Notes: generated by a model not told the origin, from the letters alone. A stretch of DNA of 64,000 nt from Megaustenia siamemsis (GCA_032433765.1 JAVIAB010000051.1:82571340-82635339); one strand, 5' to 3'. Shown: positions 1-10,979, counted from the first letter of the stretch. Program-made: numbers and translations.

Positions 1-270
1 CTTGTATTTTCCCTTCCAATATTACTTTTAGTAGGCTGTTGTGTCTTTTAACATGCCCCAAAAATTTCATTTGTCTTGTCTTAATTGTATTTAGTAGTTC
101 TCTTTTTATTTTCAGTTGTTTTAAAACTTCATCGTTTGTTATCTTTTCTTTCCATCCAATTCTACCTATTCTTCTATAAATCCACATTTCAAAGGCTTCA
201 ATTTTCTGTTCTGTTTTCTTATCTAATGTCCATGTTTCTGCACCATACAGGAATATAATTATTATATAAA
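1..270 (-). mobile_element. LINE-A reverse transcriptase C-terminal fragment, cut by the window edge
   Basis: Read on the minus strand this gives the end of a non-LTR retrotransposon reverse transcriptase (segments such as FLGHVKRHNSLLK and GKIQGKRGRG, with substitutions). It is near-identical to better copies at 37231-37772, 52118-52735 and 58608-59045. The 3' end lies off the left edge. It sits in the TMEM129 intron, about 40 bp from the exon 3 donor site. Superfamily assignment beyond non-LTR is not possible from this fragment. Confidence 0.85.
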
Positions 271-311
271 ATTATAAATATTATCAAGTGAAATTCAAAT
301 AAAAAACTTAC

Positions 312-471
312 CATAGCTGGACTTGGAATATAAACAGGGTTCTCTACCACAAAGTCCCTGAAGGCCTTCAAGAACCTGTCACTAAGGGACTGATGGATGA
401 CTATGTTTCGTGCATTACGAATTGGGGCATGCAGCTTTTCTTTCAGATCACCTAATTCAAAAGAATTCAGC
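312..471 (-). CDS. TMEM129: TMEM129 exon 3
   Basis: Acceptor CCGCAG at 472-477, donor GTAAGT at 311-306. The exon opens with G, completing an Arg codon begun in exon 2, then reads LNSFELGDLKEKLHAPIRN and on to VYIPSPAM. It matches the TMEM129 region between the third membrane segment and the RING. It ends in phase 0, so the RING exon should start on a codon boundary. Confidence 0.95.
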
Positions 472-3400
472 CTGCGGATTATAACATTTCAGACCTAATT
501 AATGACAGTTTAATATGTTTATTTGTCTGCCGCACATATAGTTTAAAGTACAGAACCTTTGTTTTTTGGACTAGTTTTAGAAATATTTACTCTTTTTTAT
601 GAACAGCAAGCCCTTTTCTATATAAACATCAAGTATTTTTTAATCTCTTGAAATAACAAACTTCATATGTGATTATATTCTGTTGTGTGCCCAAGTCATC
701 TTTTGTTACGTAGTGTGTTTTTAGTGCTTTTTTTGCCTTATTTATGGTGTTCTTGGCTATATATATCCACAATCCATTAACTATAGCATCCAAGATGAGT
801 GTTGAGGCAACAAAATGATAAAGAGGCTTATCATAAATCATGAAAGAGATGTGCATATGATGGATCTAGAAAACAGAGATAGTGAATCATGAATGAAATA
901 CACATATAATGGATCTAGAAAACAGAGATAGTGAATCATGAATGAAATACACATATGATGGATCTAGAAAACAGAGATAGTGAATCAAAAACCAGTGGTT
1001 CTAGTTCTATGAGGAAGGAGAGAGTGAGAGATAGCACTAGTTATACACTAGGGCATTCCCTACCAAAACTTGAACCTTTCTCTTCCCTAACACTGGACAA
1101 TATTCCCTCTTTTACTAAGTTACAGTAAATGCAATTTAAATTTTATTACATAGTAATTATGTATTTTATTTACTGTTTTTATGTTTTAATTAATTATTTA
1201 GGACATTTAATTAAGTTACCTTTCTATCTATCTATCTATTGACCTTTCGAGCTGCAGCCGGCCCATAGGGCGTAGACCAAGATACTCCCTTACTTATCTG
1301 AATTTTTGTTCTAGCAGTTTTCAATTCTTTTAAAGATATTTTACCAAATCTCGCCATTTGTCTCTGTTCTGTGCAAGCAACTCTATCTCATTGAGGGAGC
1401 CAATTCCTGCTGCACTTGCCTCTTTCATCAATGTTCTTCTCAGTGTCTCTCAGGGTTTTCCTCTTACCTGTTGTTTCCCACATGAGGGCTTGCTTTGCTA
1501 TTCGGTTATTATCTCTTCTCATCACATGTCCAACATATGACCATCGTCTTTTCTTTATTACTGAAGATATTAGTGGTTGATTGGCGATTTCTCTAATTTC
1601 TTCATTTGTTTTGAATTCATTCCACGCTATACCAAGTATTTTCCTTAGACATTAGACATTTATATTCGAATGCGTTCAACTTTGTTTCTATATCTCTTGT
1701 TGTTTTCCAGCTTTCGCACGCATACATAAGGGTTGATAGTACATTTGATTTGAATAGTCTAAGTTTTGTGTTTGTGCTGATGAGTTTTATTTCCACAACT
1801 TTTCAAGGCTTCTGAAAGACATTGCTGCTTTAGCTATTCTGATTCTAATTTCTTTGCTTGTATCCCCTTCTCGATCAATGTGACTTCCAAGATAGATAAA
1901 GTGATCGATCTCTTCCACTGGTTTGTTTTCCATGTATATTTTGTCGTCTGTTGGAATTAAGCTTTTCATGACTTTAGTCTTTTCATGACTGATCTCAAGC
2001 CCAATTTTGCTGGCTATTGATGATAGTTCATTTGTGTTACCTTTACCTTAAATTATGTATATTTGCTGTTTAAGTTTATCAAAATGGATGTTGTTAAGAG
2101 TCCAGTAATGGATTAATAAATTTTCCATTATTTTTAAAGGGAAAATTCAGAAGAGAAAAAAACACTTGGTATCTACATAAATATTGTCCAGCAGAGGTGT
2201 TGATTCTGGTCACATGACTCCCTGTAACAGATGCTCAATATGTGTTTTATTAATATCATATATGTCCATCGAAGTTACTATCCTTAGTGTGCACAGCATG
2301 CAGTGCCTGAGTGGCTTTCTGCATCCACACCATGCCTATTCCTCTCTATCTTCCACTTTTAAAAGAGACACTAAAATGGTATATAAGCATCATGACAAAT
2401 GAAATTTTTAGGGCATGTTAAAAGACACAACAGCCTAATAAAAATAATATTGGAAGGGAAAATACAAGGTAAAAGAGGCAGACCAAGACTAACATAGACG
2501 AGTAACATCAAAAGATGGACAAGTCAACCTATGACAATCTGCACCATCAAAGCAAGAGACAGAGTGGAATGGCGCTCTATGGTAGCTAACCTTCGATGCG
2601 GAGACGGCACTCAATGATGATGATGATGATGATGAGAAGCATCATATTGTGTTTTACAGTAAGCTGTGATATATGTACCTTTACATATGCCTTCAGCTTG
2701 GCATTTTTTGGTTCTGTATCACATTCTATCTTTGATCCTTACTCACTGGACAAGACTGGTTAACCTGTTTCCAGTTCCACCATGGGAAGGTGAAGTAGGG
2801 TCATGATCAGTTGTTAATTAATCCTAATGCAAGCATTCAGCTATGAGCCACCAGTCACTTTCAGCCTGGTTGCTGTTAAATCTTTTTGAACCACATATAG
2901 GTCTGAATATTATCACTTGTTCTTTAAAAACACATTTTGAGTGACATGGGCATTTTCTAACAATTTTTAAATTTAAAAAAATACAGACAAATTTTGCTTC
3001 TTTTCATTGTAACATCAAGGAATGAATTTATTAAACTCACAGAACATGTTATGAACTGGAGTTTTTATTGTCATTATCACACAGGCAACTCTTCAAGTGT
3101 CATGGTTGACTAGCTGTATAGATCTAGTTGCTCCCTTGAATCCACTGGATGCATGACGTAGGGTATGTGATGAAATGGTAGCCACATTCATCTAAATTTT
3201 ATCTAAGCAAGTGTTTTAGGGAGGTAACACTGACTCAATACCTTTCACCCCTCAAGAATGACTGGGTGCCATCAACATATACTACTTGCACTGCATTGTA
3301 AACAAACCATTTTGTAGAAAATAACAAATATATTTCCAAACACTGACCTTATAGAAAATGGTTTGAGGCCTGGCTCAATACGACTAACTGTAATGTTAAG

Positions 3401-5787
3401 ATACTGCACTGCCATTTGATTTTGGTATGACAAATCATGCTCTTCTGTGTCTGCCAAAGTCAAGTGAATGTCATTTTGATGAGCAATATACACATAATAG
3501 GTTGATGTTTTAATAATCCAAGAATCTGTCACTGCCACTAACCGACTTGGTGTCCCACTCAAAAATTTATCTATGCGTCTAAACTCAATATTGACAGAAG
3601 ATGCCACTGTCCTCCAAGTGTCATTTTCACCAGCAAGAGTTGATAGTTCCTTTGATATTGGGTGATTATTGCAGTTGTCTCTGTGCCAATATATTGCAAG
3701 AATCAAGACTAAAGCAAGCAAAATCAGGGTACACAAAAAGTAAACTGTCCAAATACTGATATTATCAAAACTGAACAAGTCCAGCTCAGGGGCAAAAAGG
3801 GCCAAACCAATGTAATATCCTGTGATGAAGAAAAAAATAAAATAAATTATTTTATGTTAATACTTCTATTTCAAGATGGCTGTTTATTTCTCACTGTAAT
3901 AAAATAATTAGAGAAATCGCCAATCAACCACTAATATCTTCAGTAAATCAAGAAAAGACGAAGGTCATATGTTGGACATGTGATGAGGAGAGATAATAAC
4001 CGAATAACAAAGCAAGCCCTCATGTGTGAAACAACAGGTAAGAGGAAAAGAGGCCGATCCAGAGAGACACTGAGAAGAACAATTATCAGAGCGGCAAGAA
4101 TCGGCTCCCTCAATGAGATAGAGTTGCTTGCTCAGAACAGAGACAAATGGCGAGATTTGATAAAAGATCTTTACATGGATTGAAAACTGCTAGAATAAAA
4201 ATTTAGATAAGAGAAAGAGTATCTGGGTCTATGCCCTATGGGCCGGCTACGGGTCGAAAGGTCAATAGATAGAATAAAAATAATGCCAGTTACAAATTGT
4301 TCTTTTGTTATGCAATCACAAGCAAAATGGTCAATATCAAACAAAGTAAATCCCTTGCCTTAAGTAAATTTGTCATCATTTGCCACAATATTTATATCTT
4401 ATTTCCTCAAAAAAATTATTCCTTTTGTTAATAATATAACATGTGACATATATGCATGGTATTTTCCTAATAATGGTACTACTTCCTACATAGCATACAG
4501 TAATTGCATAAGAGTAAAATTGAGTATATAAATAATAATCTCATGATGTGCAACATATCAGAATAGAAACACAATTGTAAATAATTTATCTAGTGCAAGG
4601 ATGCAAACTTAAGTGAACAGGTGTTTCTAATGGTGAGAAATGTTATTCGTCATAAATTCAAAGGACAATTTTCTGAAGAGCTTCAATATCATGACACTAC
4701 AAAATTTGTGCCCAAATTTTAACAATTACCATTATAAATGGTTCCTTTTCATTCTGGCTAAATGTTTTTAGGGTCTCATCAATTAAACAAAAAGTAGATT
4801 GAGGTCAGGGTTTTATACCTAATGAGCTGTCTTTCACTGGCATATATAGCATTTTCCAGTTAAAAGAATATTTGATATACATATGAGTCAGCTCAGAGCC
4901 AATCGGCTCCCTCAATGAGATTGAGATGCTAGCACAGAACAGAGACAAATGGCGAGATTTCACAAATTTTTATTGCAAGGATTGAGACTGCTAGAAAGTA
5001 AATTTATAAAAAGAGAAAGAGTATCTGGGCTATACCTAATGGGCCGTCCACAGCTCAAAAGGTCAATAGATAGATAGATAGATTGATATGATTCAATTCT
5101 GGAGCTGGATAAGTAAGGCATGTGCTCCAAAGAGCTCCAGAAACAATCATAAAAACTGCTAAGTGGCAAACTTTGGATGAAAGACATGTAGACCAAGGGT
5201 AATCTGGTCGAGAACAGTGAAACCATTGAGAATAGTGTAGTCTAGTCAACTCCCGTGTGTTACCGGGGCCTCATTATGTGGGAAGTAAAGAATAGTGACA
5301 CTGTGACCTTCCAGGCATGTCGTAAGAGGCGACTAAGGAGATTGATCGATGGCTTGACAAGCTGTAATTGTAAAAATCATTGTTATGGAAACAGAACCAT
5401 AGATTTTAGAAGCAGTGATCTCTGCAATATGTGCCACTTCGGCATGCAGGGGTTTCTGTTTTTGAGATTGTAGTTCTGCCCTATGTGCCGTCTTCGGCTC
5501 GAAAGGACAATAGATAGATAGATAGTCTAGACTTAAGGCACTTGCAATGGATGTATCATGAACCATAATAAGTGTAACTTTGTGGCTGCACTGCAACACA
5601 TTATAAAGTTCATAAAGCATATCATATATGGATCACGAACTGCTTTGTTGATCGATTTTTTTTTTAAATGTTAAAGATATTATAATATATCATTATATGA
5701 TATGAAAACTATCAGCGGTAATATTTAAAAAAATTCATATATGTACACTAAATAAATGTGTGCTCAGAGTTGAGCTGTAAACAATAA

Positions 5788-5842
<55 letters not shown>

Positions 5843-6691
5843 TATAATATATTATATAATGGTTTCATTTGTATATCTTTGTAATATTTTACAACAGAGA
5901 GCTCTCTTTCATCCTTTAAGAAAATATCATATGTTGTTCAAAATAATTGTAATTTTTAAAAAAGTGCTAATTCAATGATTCATTCATTTTTACATAAAAA
6001 TAATAGCAGAATAATATGTATATTTTTTAAAAACAAAACAATAGCATTTTTGATAATACATGACATTGTAGAATTAGAAAATGTGAATGAAACCATTTAT
6101 TTATCTTTAGAAACAAAAAAGAGGAGGGGTGGGGCGTTACAAATCCCCTGTTGTAAGTTACACTTTTTATTTTAGATTTAGACAAAGCTAAGACTGTCTG
6201 TAAACTGTCTTTACTCTTTTGTATAAAGTTTAGACTGTCTCTTAAGAAGTTAAGAGTTTCTGTCTTCAGTGTCTCTGACTTCACTTAGACCATGTTGTTT
6301 GTTTCTATAGTGGCGTCTATAGTATTCTAATCTATAGCTGCTTACTCAGTCAGTATCTGAGTATCACCAGTCAGTGGTAAGGAGTCTCAAGCTGAATTGA
6401 ACAACTGACTCTCAGTTTCTCACACTAGAATGGATGGCTTACTCAGATGAATGATTGCTTACCTAGTGGGAAAAGACTGTGAACAAGAAGAGTCAATGTT
6501 GTTCTTCGTTGATGATAGTAAATAAAGTTCTGTCCCTCACTACCAAGCCATCGTGAAAACAAATTCTGGATAGTTATGCCTGCGGACACAAACTCAGTTG
6601 GCGGAGCAATAAAACAGCCAACAAAAAATAAGTAGAGGATTGTGTAAAGAACTATTACAGTACTGTCTCCTGACGCGATTAGGTATGACAT
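312..6691 (-). CDS. TMEM129: TMEM129, ER-resident RING-type E3 ubiquitin ligase (exons 1-3; last exon outside window)
   Basis: TMEM129 is known as a multi-pass ER membrane E3 ubiquitin ligase of ER-associated degradation. Three exons join in frame: 6691-6463 (76 codons + 1 nt), 3819-3348 (2 nt + 156 codons + 2 nt) and 471-312 (1 nt + 53 codons), giving 287 residues; the human protein has about 362. All introns are GT-AG. Three hydrophobic segments are visible: residues about 11-28, about 65-83 and about 96-118. Family hallmarks are AGITIQNLFSRWLGSE, VASSVNIEFRRIDKF and HAPIRNARNIVIHQSL. The missing ~75 residues would be the cytosolic C-terminal RING, expected left of position 1. The ATG at 6691 is the first after an in-frame stop (TAA) upstream. 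Introns contain LINE-A, LINE-F and REP-H debris. Identification is by recalled family similarity; the splice model is read directly. Confidence 0.95.
472..854 (-). other. TMEM129 intron 2, proximal unique part
   Basis: AT-rich sequence with no coding signal or recognisable repeat. Confidence 0.6.
855..990. repeat. Three-copy 49-bp tandem repeat
   Basis: GGATCTAGAAAACAGAGATA recurs at 862, 911 and 960, so the period is 49 bp. Copies are nearly identical. It lies in TMEM129 intron 2. Confidence 0.9.
1225..2050 (-). mobile_element. LINE-F reverse transcriptase 3' part with GATA-repeat tail
   Basis: On the minus strand several frames give reverse transcriptase pieces: IYLGSHIDREGDTSKEIRIR near 1850-1900, then RRKRTMVICWTCDEKR-like and an end like the copy at 3905-4280. 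The 3' tail is (ATAG)n, seen on the plus strand as TCTATCTATCTATC at 1225. It is broken by frameshifts and 5' truncated. It lies in TMEM129 intron 2. Confidence 0.85.
2402..2635 (+). mobile_element. LINE-A 3' end with ATG-repeat tail
   Basis: Shares the final ~230 bp of LINE-A, ending in CGGAGACGGCACTCAATGATG then (ATG)n. Several stops interrupt the frame. 5' truncated. Confidence 0.88.
2695..2890 (+). repeat. REP-H dispersed repeat, degraded copy
   Basis: Resembles 17615-17870, 30060-30350 and 46880-47185 over a block including tggcatttttt, a 'gggaaggtgaagtagggtc' segment and 'gagccaccagtcactttcag'. Nature unknown; no A or B box or terminal repeat seen. Confidence 0.6.
2891..3347 (-). other. 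TMEM129 intron 2, distal part without features
   Basis: Low-complexity AT-rich sequence. No open frame or repeat recognised other than the read-through of exon 2. Confidence 0.5.
3348..3819 (-). CDS. TMEM129: TMEM129 exon 2
   Basis: Acceptor TTCATCACAG ends at 3820; donor AAG|GTCAGTG at 3347. The first two bases finish a Gly codon started in exon 1, giving the junction FPLG-YYIGLALFAPELD. The exon codes for the rest of membrane segment 2, membrane segment 3 (WTVYFLCTLILLALVLILAI) and the conserved VASSVNIEFRRIDKF region. The open frame runs past the donor into intron sequence up to a stop at 3272; that extension is not coding. Confidence 0.96.
3905..4280 (+). mobile_element. LINE-F reverse transcriptase C-terminus with GATA-type tail
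   Basis: The frame at 3980-4183 reads MRRDNNRITKQALMCETTGK then KRKRGRSRETLRR and ends LLAQNRDKWRDLIKDLYMD*. This is the basic C-terminal tail found after the reverse transcriptase of many non-LTR elements. The 3' end is GGGCCGGCTACGGGTCGAAA followed by GGTCAATAGATAGA. It is antisense to TMEM129, in intron 1. Confidence 0.88.
4895..5095 (+). mobile_element. LINE-F extreme 3' end
   Basis: Begins in the same ATCGGCTCCCTCAATGAGAT coding segment as the copy at 3905 and ends with GGGCCGTCCACAGCTCAAAA and (ATAG)n. About 200 bp, strongly 5' truncated. Confidence 0.85.
5240..5525 (+). mobile_element. Short element sharing the LINE-F type 3' tail
   Basis: Ends with GGCTCGAAAGGACAATAGAT and (AGAT)n, the same end as LINE-F, but its body (around GGCATGTCGTAAGAGGCGAC) is unlike LINE-F coding sequence. 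Related ends lie at 34840-34905 and 36240-36355. I read it as a SINE-like or 5'-variant element using the LINE-F tail. Confidence 0.55.
5526..6462. other. TMEM129 intron 1 remainder, with (TA)n microsatellite at about 5790-5846
   Basis: A nearly pure TA run of about 55 bp at 5790-5846, otherwise AT-rich sequence with no coding signal. Confidence 0.7.
6463..6691 (-). CDS. TMEM129: TMEM129 exon 1 with start codon
   Basis: ATG at 6691-6689; donor CTAG|GTAAGC at 6462. It codes for the first membrane segment and the family signature PPTEFVSAGITIQNLFSRW followed by LGSEGQNFIYYHQRRT. An in-frame TAA lies upstream (near 6725-6732) with no other ATG between, which fixes the start. The frame continues for six codons past the donor before a stop; those are intronic. 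Confidence 0.95.
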
Positions 6692-7140
6692 TTTAATGTC
6701 TTTTTCATAAAAATGTGATGCACCGTCTTATCATCTATTCTTCGACGCGATAAGAGATTAACAACGACAAACTGAACAAACGGTTCAGCAGACGTTGCAA
6801 GTCATTGCCGTTTCTTGTCCACATCATAACTAGTTTACCATTCCAACATTTTAGAAATACCAAGTTTATGTAGAAAAAACATACACACAAACAGCCACAT
6901 TAGAAATTAAATGAAATTATGAGAAGCCAAGTTAAGATAATTTTAACATGTTCCCAATAGCCAGCATGTATTTCAAATGTATTGTAATGATATAATTATG
7001 ATCAAATATTGGTAAAGTCCTAGTTTAGGGAAATAAAAATTAAAGTGATCTCCCCTTAGTTAGCGTGTGCTTACAACAAAATATAGTGGTTTTCATTATA
7101 TCTATTTCATAACAATCGCAATTTATTGTACATTTAGGTT
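6692..7140 (-). promoter_or_regulatory. Likely TMEM129 5' UTR and promoter region
   Basis: Lies immediately upstream of the TMEM129 ATG. No clear TATA box or CpG cluster is seen. Assignment rests only on position. Confidence 0.35.
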
Positions 7141-7213
7141 AGGGTTTCGAGTTTGGGTTATGGTTAAGCATCATGACAGATTAGAGAACATCTGAATAAA
7201 GTGCAAAGTTACT

Positions 7214-7234
7214 CGGGGGGGGGGGGGGGGGGGA
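7214..7234. repeat. Poly-G run of about 20 bases
   Basis: Mononucleotide G tract in otherwise AT-rich unique sequence. Similar runs occur at 12653-12670, 32666-32677, 43716-43731, 47383-47398, 52783-52793 and 62459-62468. Confidence 0.9.
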
Positions 7235-7379
7235 GAAGAATGTTACTCTTCCGAATTGAAATAATGTATGTCCCTAAACTAAGACTTTACCCAAATATCA
7301 AATAAATATTAGTAGCATTAATATGACAATTTACAATTGTTTTTATTTATTTTACTTCTTTGCTAATATATTAATTACC

Positions 7380-7445
7380 TGACTCAATGGCGCTCCATGG
7401 TAGCCAACCTTCGATGCGGAGACGGCACTCAATGATGATGATGAC
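7380..7445 (+). mobile_element. LINE-A terminal 65 bp
   Basis: Matches the last LINE-A bases (ATGGCGCTCCATGGTAGCCA... GGCACTCAATGATG) and the ATG-repeat tail. Extreme 5' truncation. Confidence 0.85.
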
Positions 7446-7622
7446 CCAATGAAATATTTTCACAAGAGCCGGTAGTCTTTTTTTCCCCCCTGTAGCAACA
7501 TATTGCTGTGAGTCTTGTTTAATCGACAAGTCATCCTCATAGCATATTGAACAAGCGCATAAGTGCTCAGATTTCATCCCTCAAGGTGCAGCGACTAACG
7601 AGACTTGTGTTGGTTGGCAAAC

Positions 7623-7930
7623 AAATCAATTCAGAGGAAGATGTATGTTTACAGCACTCGGAAAAAATGACAAATTATCATCAACAGAAGAAAATATGGA
7701 CCAAAGCAGGATCGAACCCGTATTCAGTGACACAGCGCCTTGTCACGAAAAGCCAAACGCTAACTTTTAGTTAGCTGAGTGGCAGTGTTCCATAGCGTTT
7801 GGCTTTTCGTTGCAAGGCGCTGTGCCACTGAGTACGGGTTCGATCCTGCTTTGGTTCATTTTTTTCTGTTGATTATTTGTCAATTTTTCCGAGTGCTGTA
7901 AACATCCCTCTTCCGCTGAATTGATTCGCT
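7623..7930. mobile_element. Head-to-head inverted pair of SINE-4 copies
   Basis: The left arm (7623-7762) is a minus-strand SINE-4; the right arm (7793-7930) is a plus-strand one with near-identical sequence, so the DNA is a long palindrome with a ~30-base centre. The right copy shows a tRNA-like A box TAGCTGAGTGGCAG (7772-7785) and B box GGGTTCGATCCT (7836-7847). Other SINE-4 copies are at 13119-13188/13709-13960 and 62960-63185. Confidence 0.88.
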
Positions 7931-7979
7931 GATTATCGCCTCGGAAGTTTCCCTCTATAATAATAATCTCTCTCTCTCT

Positions 7980-8330
7980 CTCTCTGCGATCAGGACTCAA
8001 TCAGAGTAGGATTCCAGACTCTCATATGAAGTCAGGCTAAGTGTGTTGATCGCCCCCACAGATAGAACATCACAAGTAGAGTTCGCAAGATCCACTCTGA
8101 TTGAACACCCGTTAAAACATTGCACTGTGTTTTGCGCCAGTGGCCCAGTGCATCCGATTTCAGCCAGCATTTTATTCGGGTTTGCTTTCCCTAGCCTTTG
8201 ATTGTCCCCAATCTTCCTGCTAGGCAGGAGATTGTCTTTTCTGTAGGGGGATTCTGCCCTTAGATGGTCGGCCCTCCCAGGTTTACGAGCACCATCTGCC
8301 CGAGTCACTAGAGGTGACTAACACAGACAT
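7980..8330 (-). mobile_element. 3'-end fragment related to the I-like LINE at 21610-23375
   Basis: CTCTCTCTGCGATCAGGACT followed by CAATCAGAGTAGGATTCCAG is shared with 21610-21665, the 3' end of the I-like element. The remaining ~280 bp give an open minus frame (8308-7997) that I do not recognise, and it may be UTR. Ends in a (GA)n tail on the minus strand. Confidence 0.5.
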
Positions 8331-8819
8331 GCACACACAAAGATGTGACTAACACAGACAAACACGCACAAAGATGTGAGATGTGACTAACACAGACATA
8401 CACACAAAAAGATGTGAGAATAATATTAATTTATTATTATTTGTCTCCAGTTGGTTGGCAAGCCTTCTTTGGCTTCCTGTTTAGCGCTCTAGTTTGGCAT
8501 CTCTCAACATGACATGTTATTTGTGCAGTCTATTCACGGTTGTGAAATAAACCCTTTTCTTTCTTTTTTAAATTCGGTTTTTCGTTCAACGTCGTTGATG
8601 GCATTCAAAATGTCTGCGGTAAGCCATTGCCCTTCTGCACTCACCATCAACCACCATATGACAAGCTTGCCAGCTCATTACGCGCGTGCACACTATTACA
8701 AATTGGCTGGCAACCCGTCTAGAAGAAGGGAAACTTCGACCACAAAACCCTCCACTACCTTGTGGACTAGTTTCTAGTTAGAATCGAAGGTTATGGGAGT
8801 ACACCCAGAGTAAAAATCC
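8331..8819. other. No gene; short tandem motif at 8325-8415
   Basis: A motif like ACACAAAGATGTGACTAACA recurs three times between 8325 and 8415. The rest shows nothing supportable. Confidence 0.5.
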
Positions 8820-9770
8820 GGAGGGAGGGACCCTAAGGCAGTGGACGGCATTAATCGTCTTTCTGGCATCCCCTGCACCTTCTTTCAATTCCGAACGTAT
8901 GGACTTTGTCCCTCCTTCGGAAATCCTTGAAACGAAGTCGAGAGGGGGATAGTGCGACTGGGTAAAGCACTATCTCCATATCCTGTGCCCAGGCAGAGTA
9001 GGCAAAGTGAAATGAGGAAGAAATTACCAATGTTTAAACTTGGCACATGGAACGTAAGGACCATGTGCCCTGGACTTACTAAAACAAGCACACTGAAAGA
9101 AGGACAAATTAGAATAACAGCACTCATAGATAAAGAACTAAATAGGCTACATGTTGATATTGCTGCCCTACAAGAAACAAGACTCTCAGACTGTGGTTCT
9201 GTAAAGGAAGAAAACTATACTTTTTTATGGCAAGGCCTAAGCCCCGAAAAAATGGCAAGACAAAATAACCAACTTAACTGTCCTGCAACGTGCTAAGACC
9301 CTAACAATCATGTCGATGCTCAGAAGTCGAAGGCTAAGATGGCTGGGGCATGTCCAACGGATGGAAGAAAAACGCATTCCTAGGCAAATACTATATGGTG
9401 AGCTAAAACACGGAAAACGACAAATCGGCAGACCTAAACTACGATATAGAGATATCTGCAAATCATCTCTGAAAGACTTCTCCATCTGTGAAAACGACTG
9501 GCAACATCTGGCAAGTGATCGCACATCATGGAGAGCACGTATAAGGAACGGTATAACAACATTTGAGACTGTGCTAAGACAGGACTTAGAAGAGAAGAGA
9601 CTCATGAAAAAGGATGGTAAACCCTGTGGATCAGCGAGCCTGACCTGTTCATTATGTGACCGCGTGTGTTTGTCAAACATTGGTAGAATTAGCCACGTGA
9701 GAAGCTGTTCGGCAAGAACAATACCTCAAAAAAATACGCAATAGCCTCCACTAGACCGTCTGACAAGACG
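8820..9770 (+). mobile_element. LINE-D copy with internal deletion: endonuclease start joined to RT C-terminus
   Basis: A 5' UTR-like leader (8820-9030) precedes a frame with the apurinic-type endonuclease opening FKLGTWNVRTMCPG, then HVDIAALQETRLSDCG (about 9030-9235). Near 9240 the sequence jumps to the reverse transcriptase tail: MLRSRRLRWLGHVQRMEEKR, PRQILYGELKHGKRQIGRPK and, at the end, a zinc-knuckle-like CSLCDRVCLSNIGRISHVRSC-type block (9650-9710, C-x2-C then H-x3-C). The whole polymerase core is absent. Full elements of this type run to several kb. The 9310-9744 frame is open for 144 codons. A second 3' copy lies at 15975-16400. Confidence 0.85.
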
Positions 9771-10274
9771 AAAAGGGTCATACACTATCACAAAAATGAA
9801 GCAGACTTTTGTCATGCTAGACTTCCCCAGAGACTCCAACCATTACCGTCGAACCGACCCAGAGTCGATCTTCCTGGGCATACTCAATGAGTCACTGAGG
9901 AAGCAGACATGTGTATAACTTCTGTGTCTCAAGCCGTGCCAGTGCTTTAGTGACAACCATACCTTTCATAATCAAAGTACTTGTAGTCAATGCGGAAGCA
10001 CTTAAAGCTCTGTCTTCTTTCACAGTTCTTTACCAAACTTAAGTCGTGCAAGTCCAGGAAATCTGTATGCGCTTAACACACTTACTTGTGTAAATGATTG
10101 AGTCACACTCAAAAGAGTTCTCGAAAATCAAGGCCCGCACTTGTGTCTCATCGACAAAGTGATTCTGTTGTCTGTATTCTTCGTCTTGTGTGATGACTAC
10201 CGAAAAAGATGTACTACACTCGCATCCATTCTTCACCGAGCTCTATGGCCTAGGTTAAACACACCTGTTGAATA
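9771..10274. other. No supported feature
   Basis: Short stop-rich sequence following LINE-D; the first part may be its 3' UTR. Confidence 0.4.
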
Positions 10275-10705
10275 ATCATCATCATCAAGTACCGGGCCTG
10301 CTGGCATAGGTGGTCATGTCCCTCCACAACTTTCGATCTCGACAGTTATTTATCATTTCTGTTGTTGACTTTCTGCCAAGCCATTCTCTTAAGCTGCCTG
10401 GTATCTTTTCTCTTTGCTTCACTCTATCTCTTCGTCCCTCAATTTTTCCAGTTGTTACAATATATTCCAGCTGTTCTTCTCAGTAAATGGCCAAAAAATG
10501 ATGATTGTTTGTTCCTAATATCGGAAATTAGCTCTCTTTTTGCTTTGACCTCTTTCAGAATATTTCCATTACTCTTCTTAGCTGTCCATGGTATTCTCAA
10601 CATTCTTCTGTAAAACTACATTTCTACAAACTCCAGTGATTTTCTTGTCTGTTGTCCTATTGTCCATGTTTCACATTCATATGTTAAGACTGGCTCTACA
10701 AAACA
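10275..10705 (-). mobile_element. LINE-B reverse transcriptase C-terminal fragment
   Basis: Reverse complement of the LINE-B end also seen at 26850-27520. The tail (TGATGATGA on the minus strand) is at 10275-10290 and coding homology continues to about 10705, where it meets the WTIGQQT-type segment. Frame broken. Confidence 0.85.
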
Positions 10706-10979
10706 TTTAAGAACTCTTTTTCTTGTAAATTATTTTCTCGAAATTGTTTATTGCAATGAGGCAATGTAAATCCATGATTGTTGAATAATATCCATAGCAT
10801 AACCCATCCATGGTTTTTCTCTTTTTAACCTGCTACTTGTTATATTTTTAATTCATGCAATAACTGTTGATGTGTGTTGACACTAACTCGGAGGTAGGAG
10901 TGCCCTGCACTCGATATCTTCTGTGCAACAAAGAATTGTGATTACTATCTAGCCGTTCTATTTGCGAATTGCTGAGAGG
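10706..10979. other. No supported feature
   Basis: AT-rich sequence without a recognisable element. Confidence 0.4.

Noticed and set aside
3272..3805. Stand-alone 177-residue protein starting at TTG
   Set aside because: It is TMEM129 exon 2 read past its donor site; the start codon is in exon 1.
7140..7180. Interstitial telomere remnant (TTAGGTTAGGG)
   Set aside because: Only about two partial units; not above chance in this sequence.
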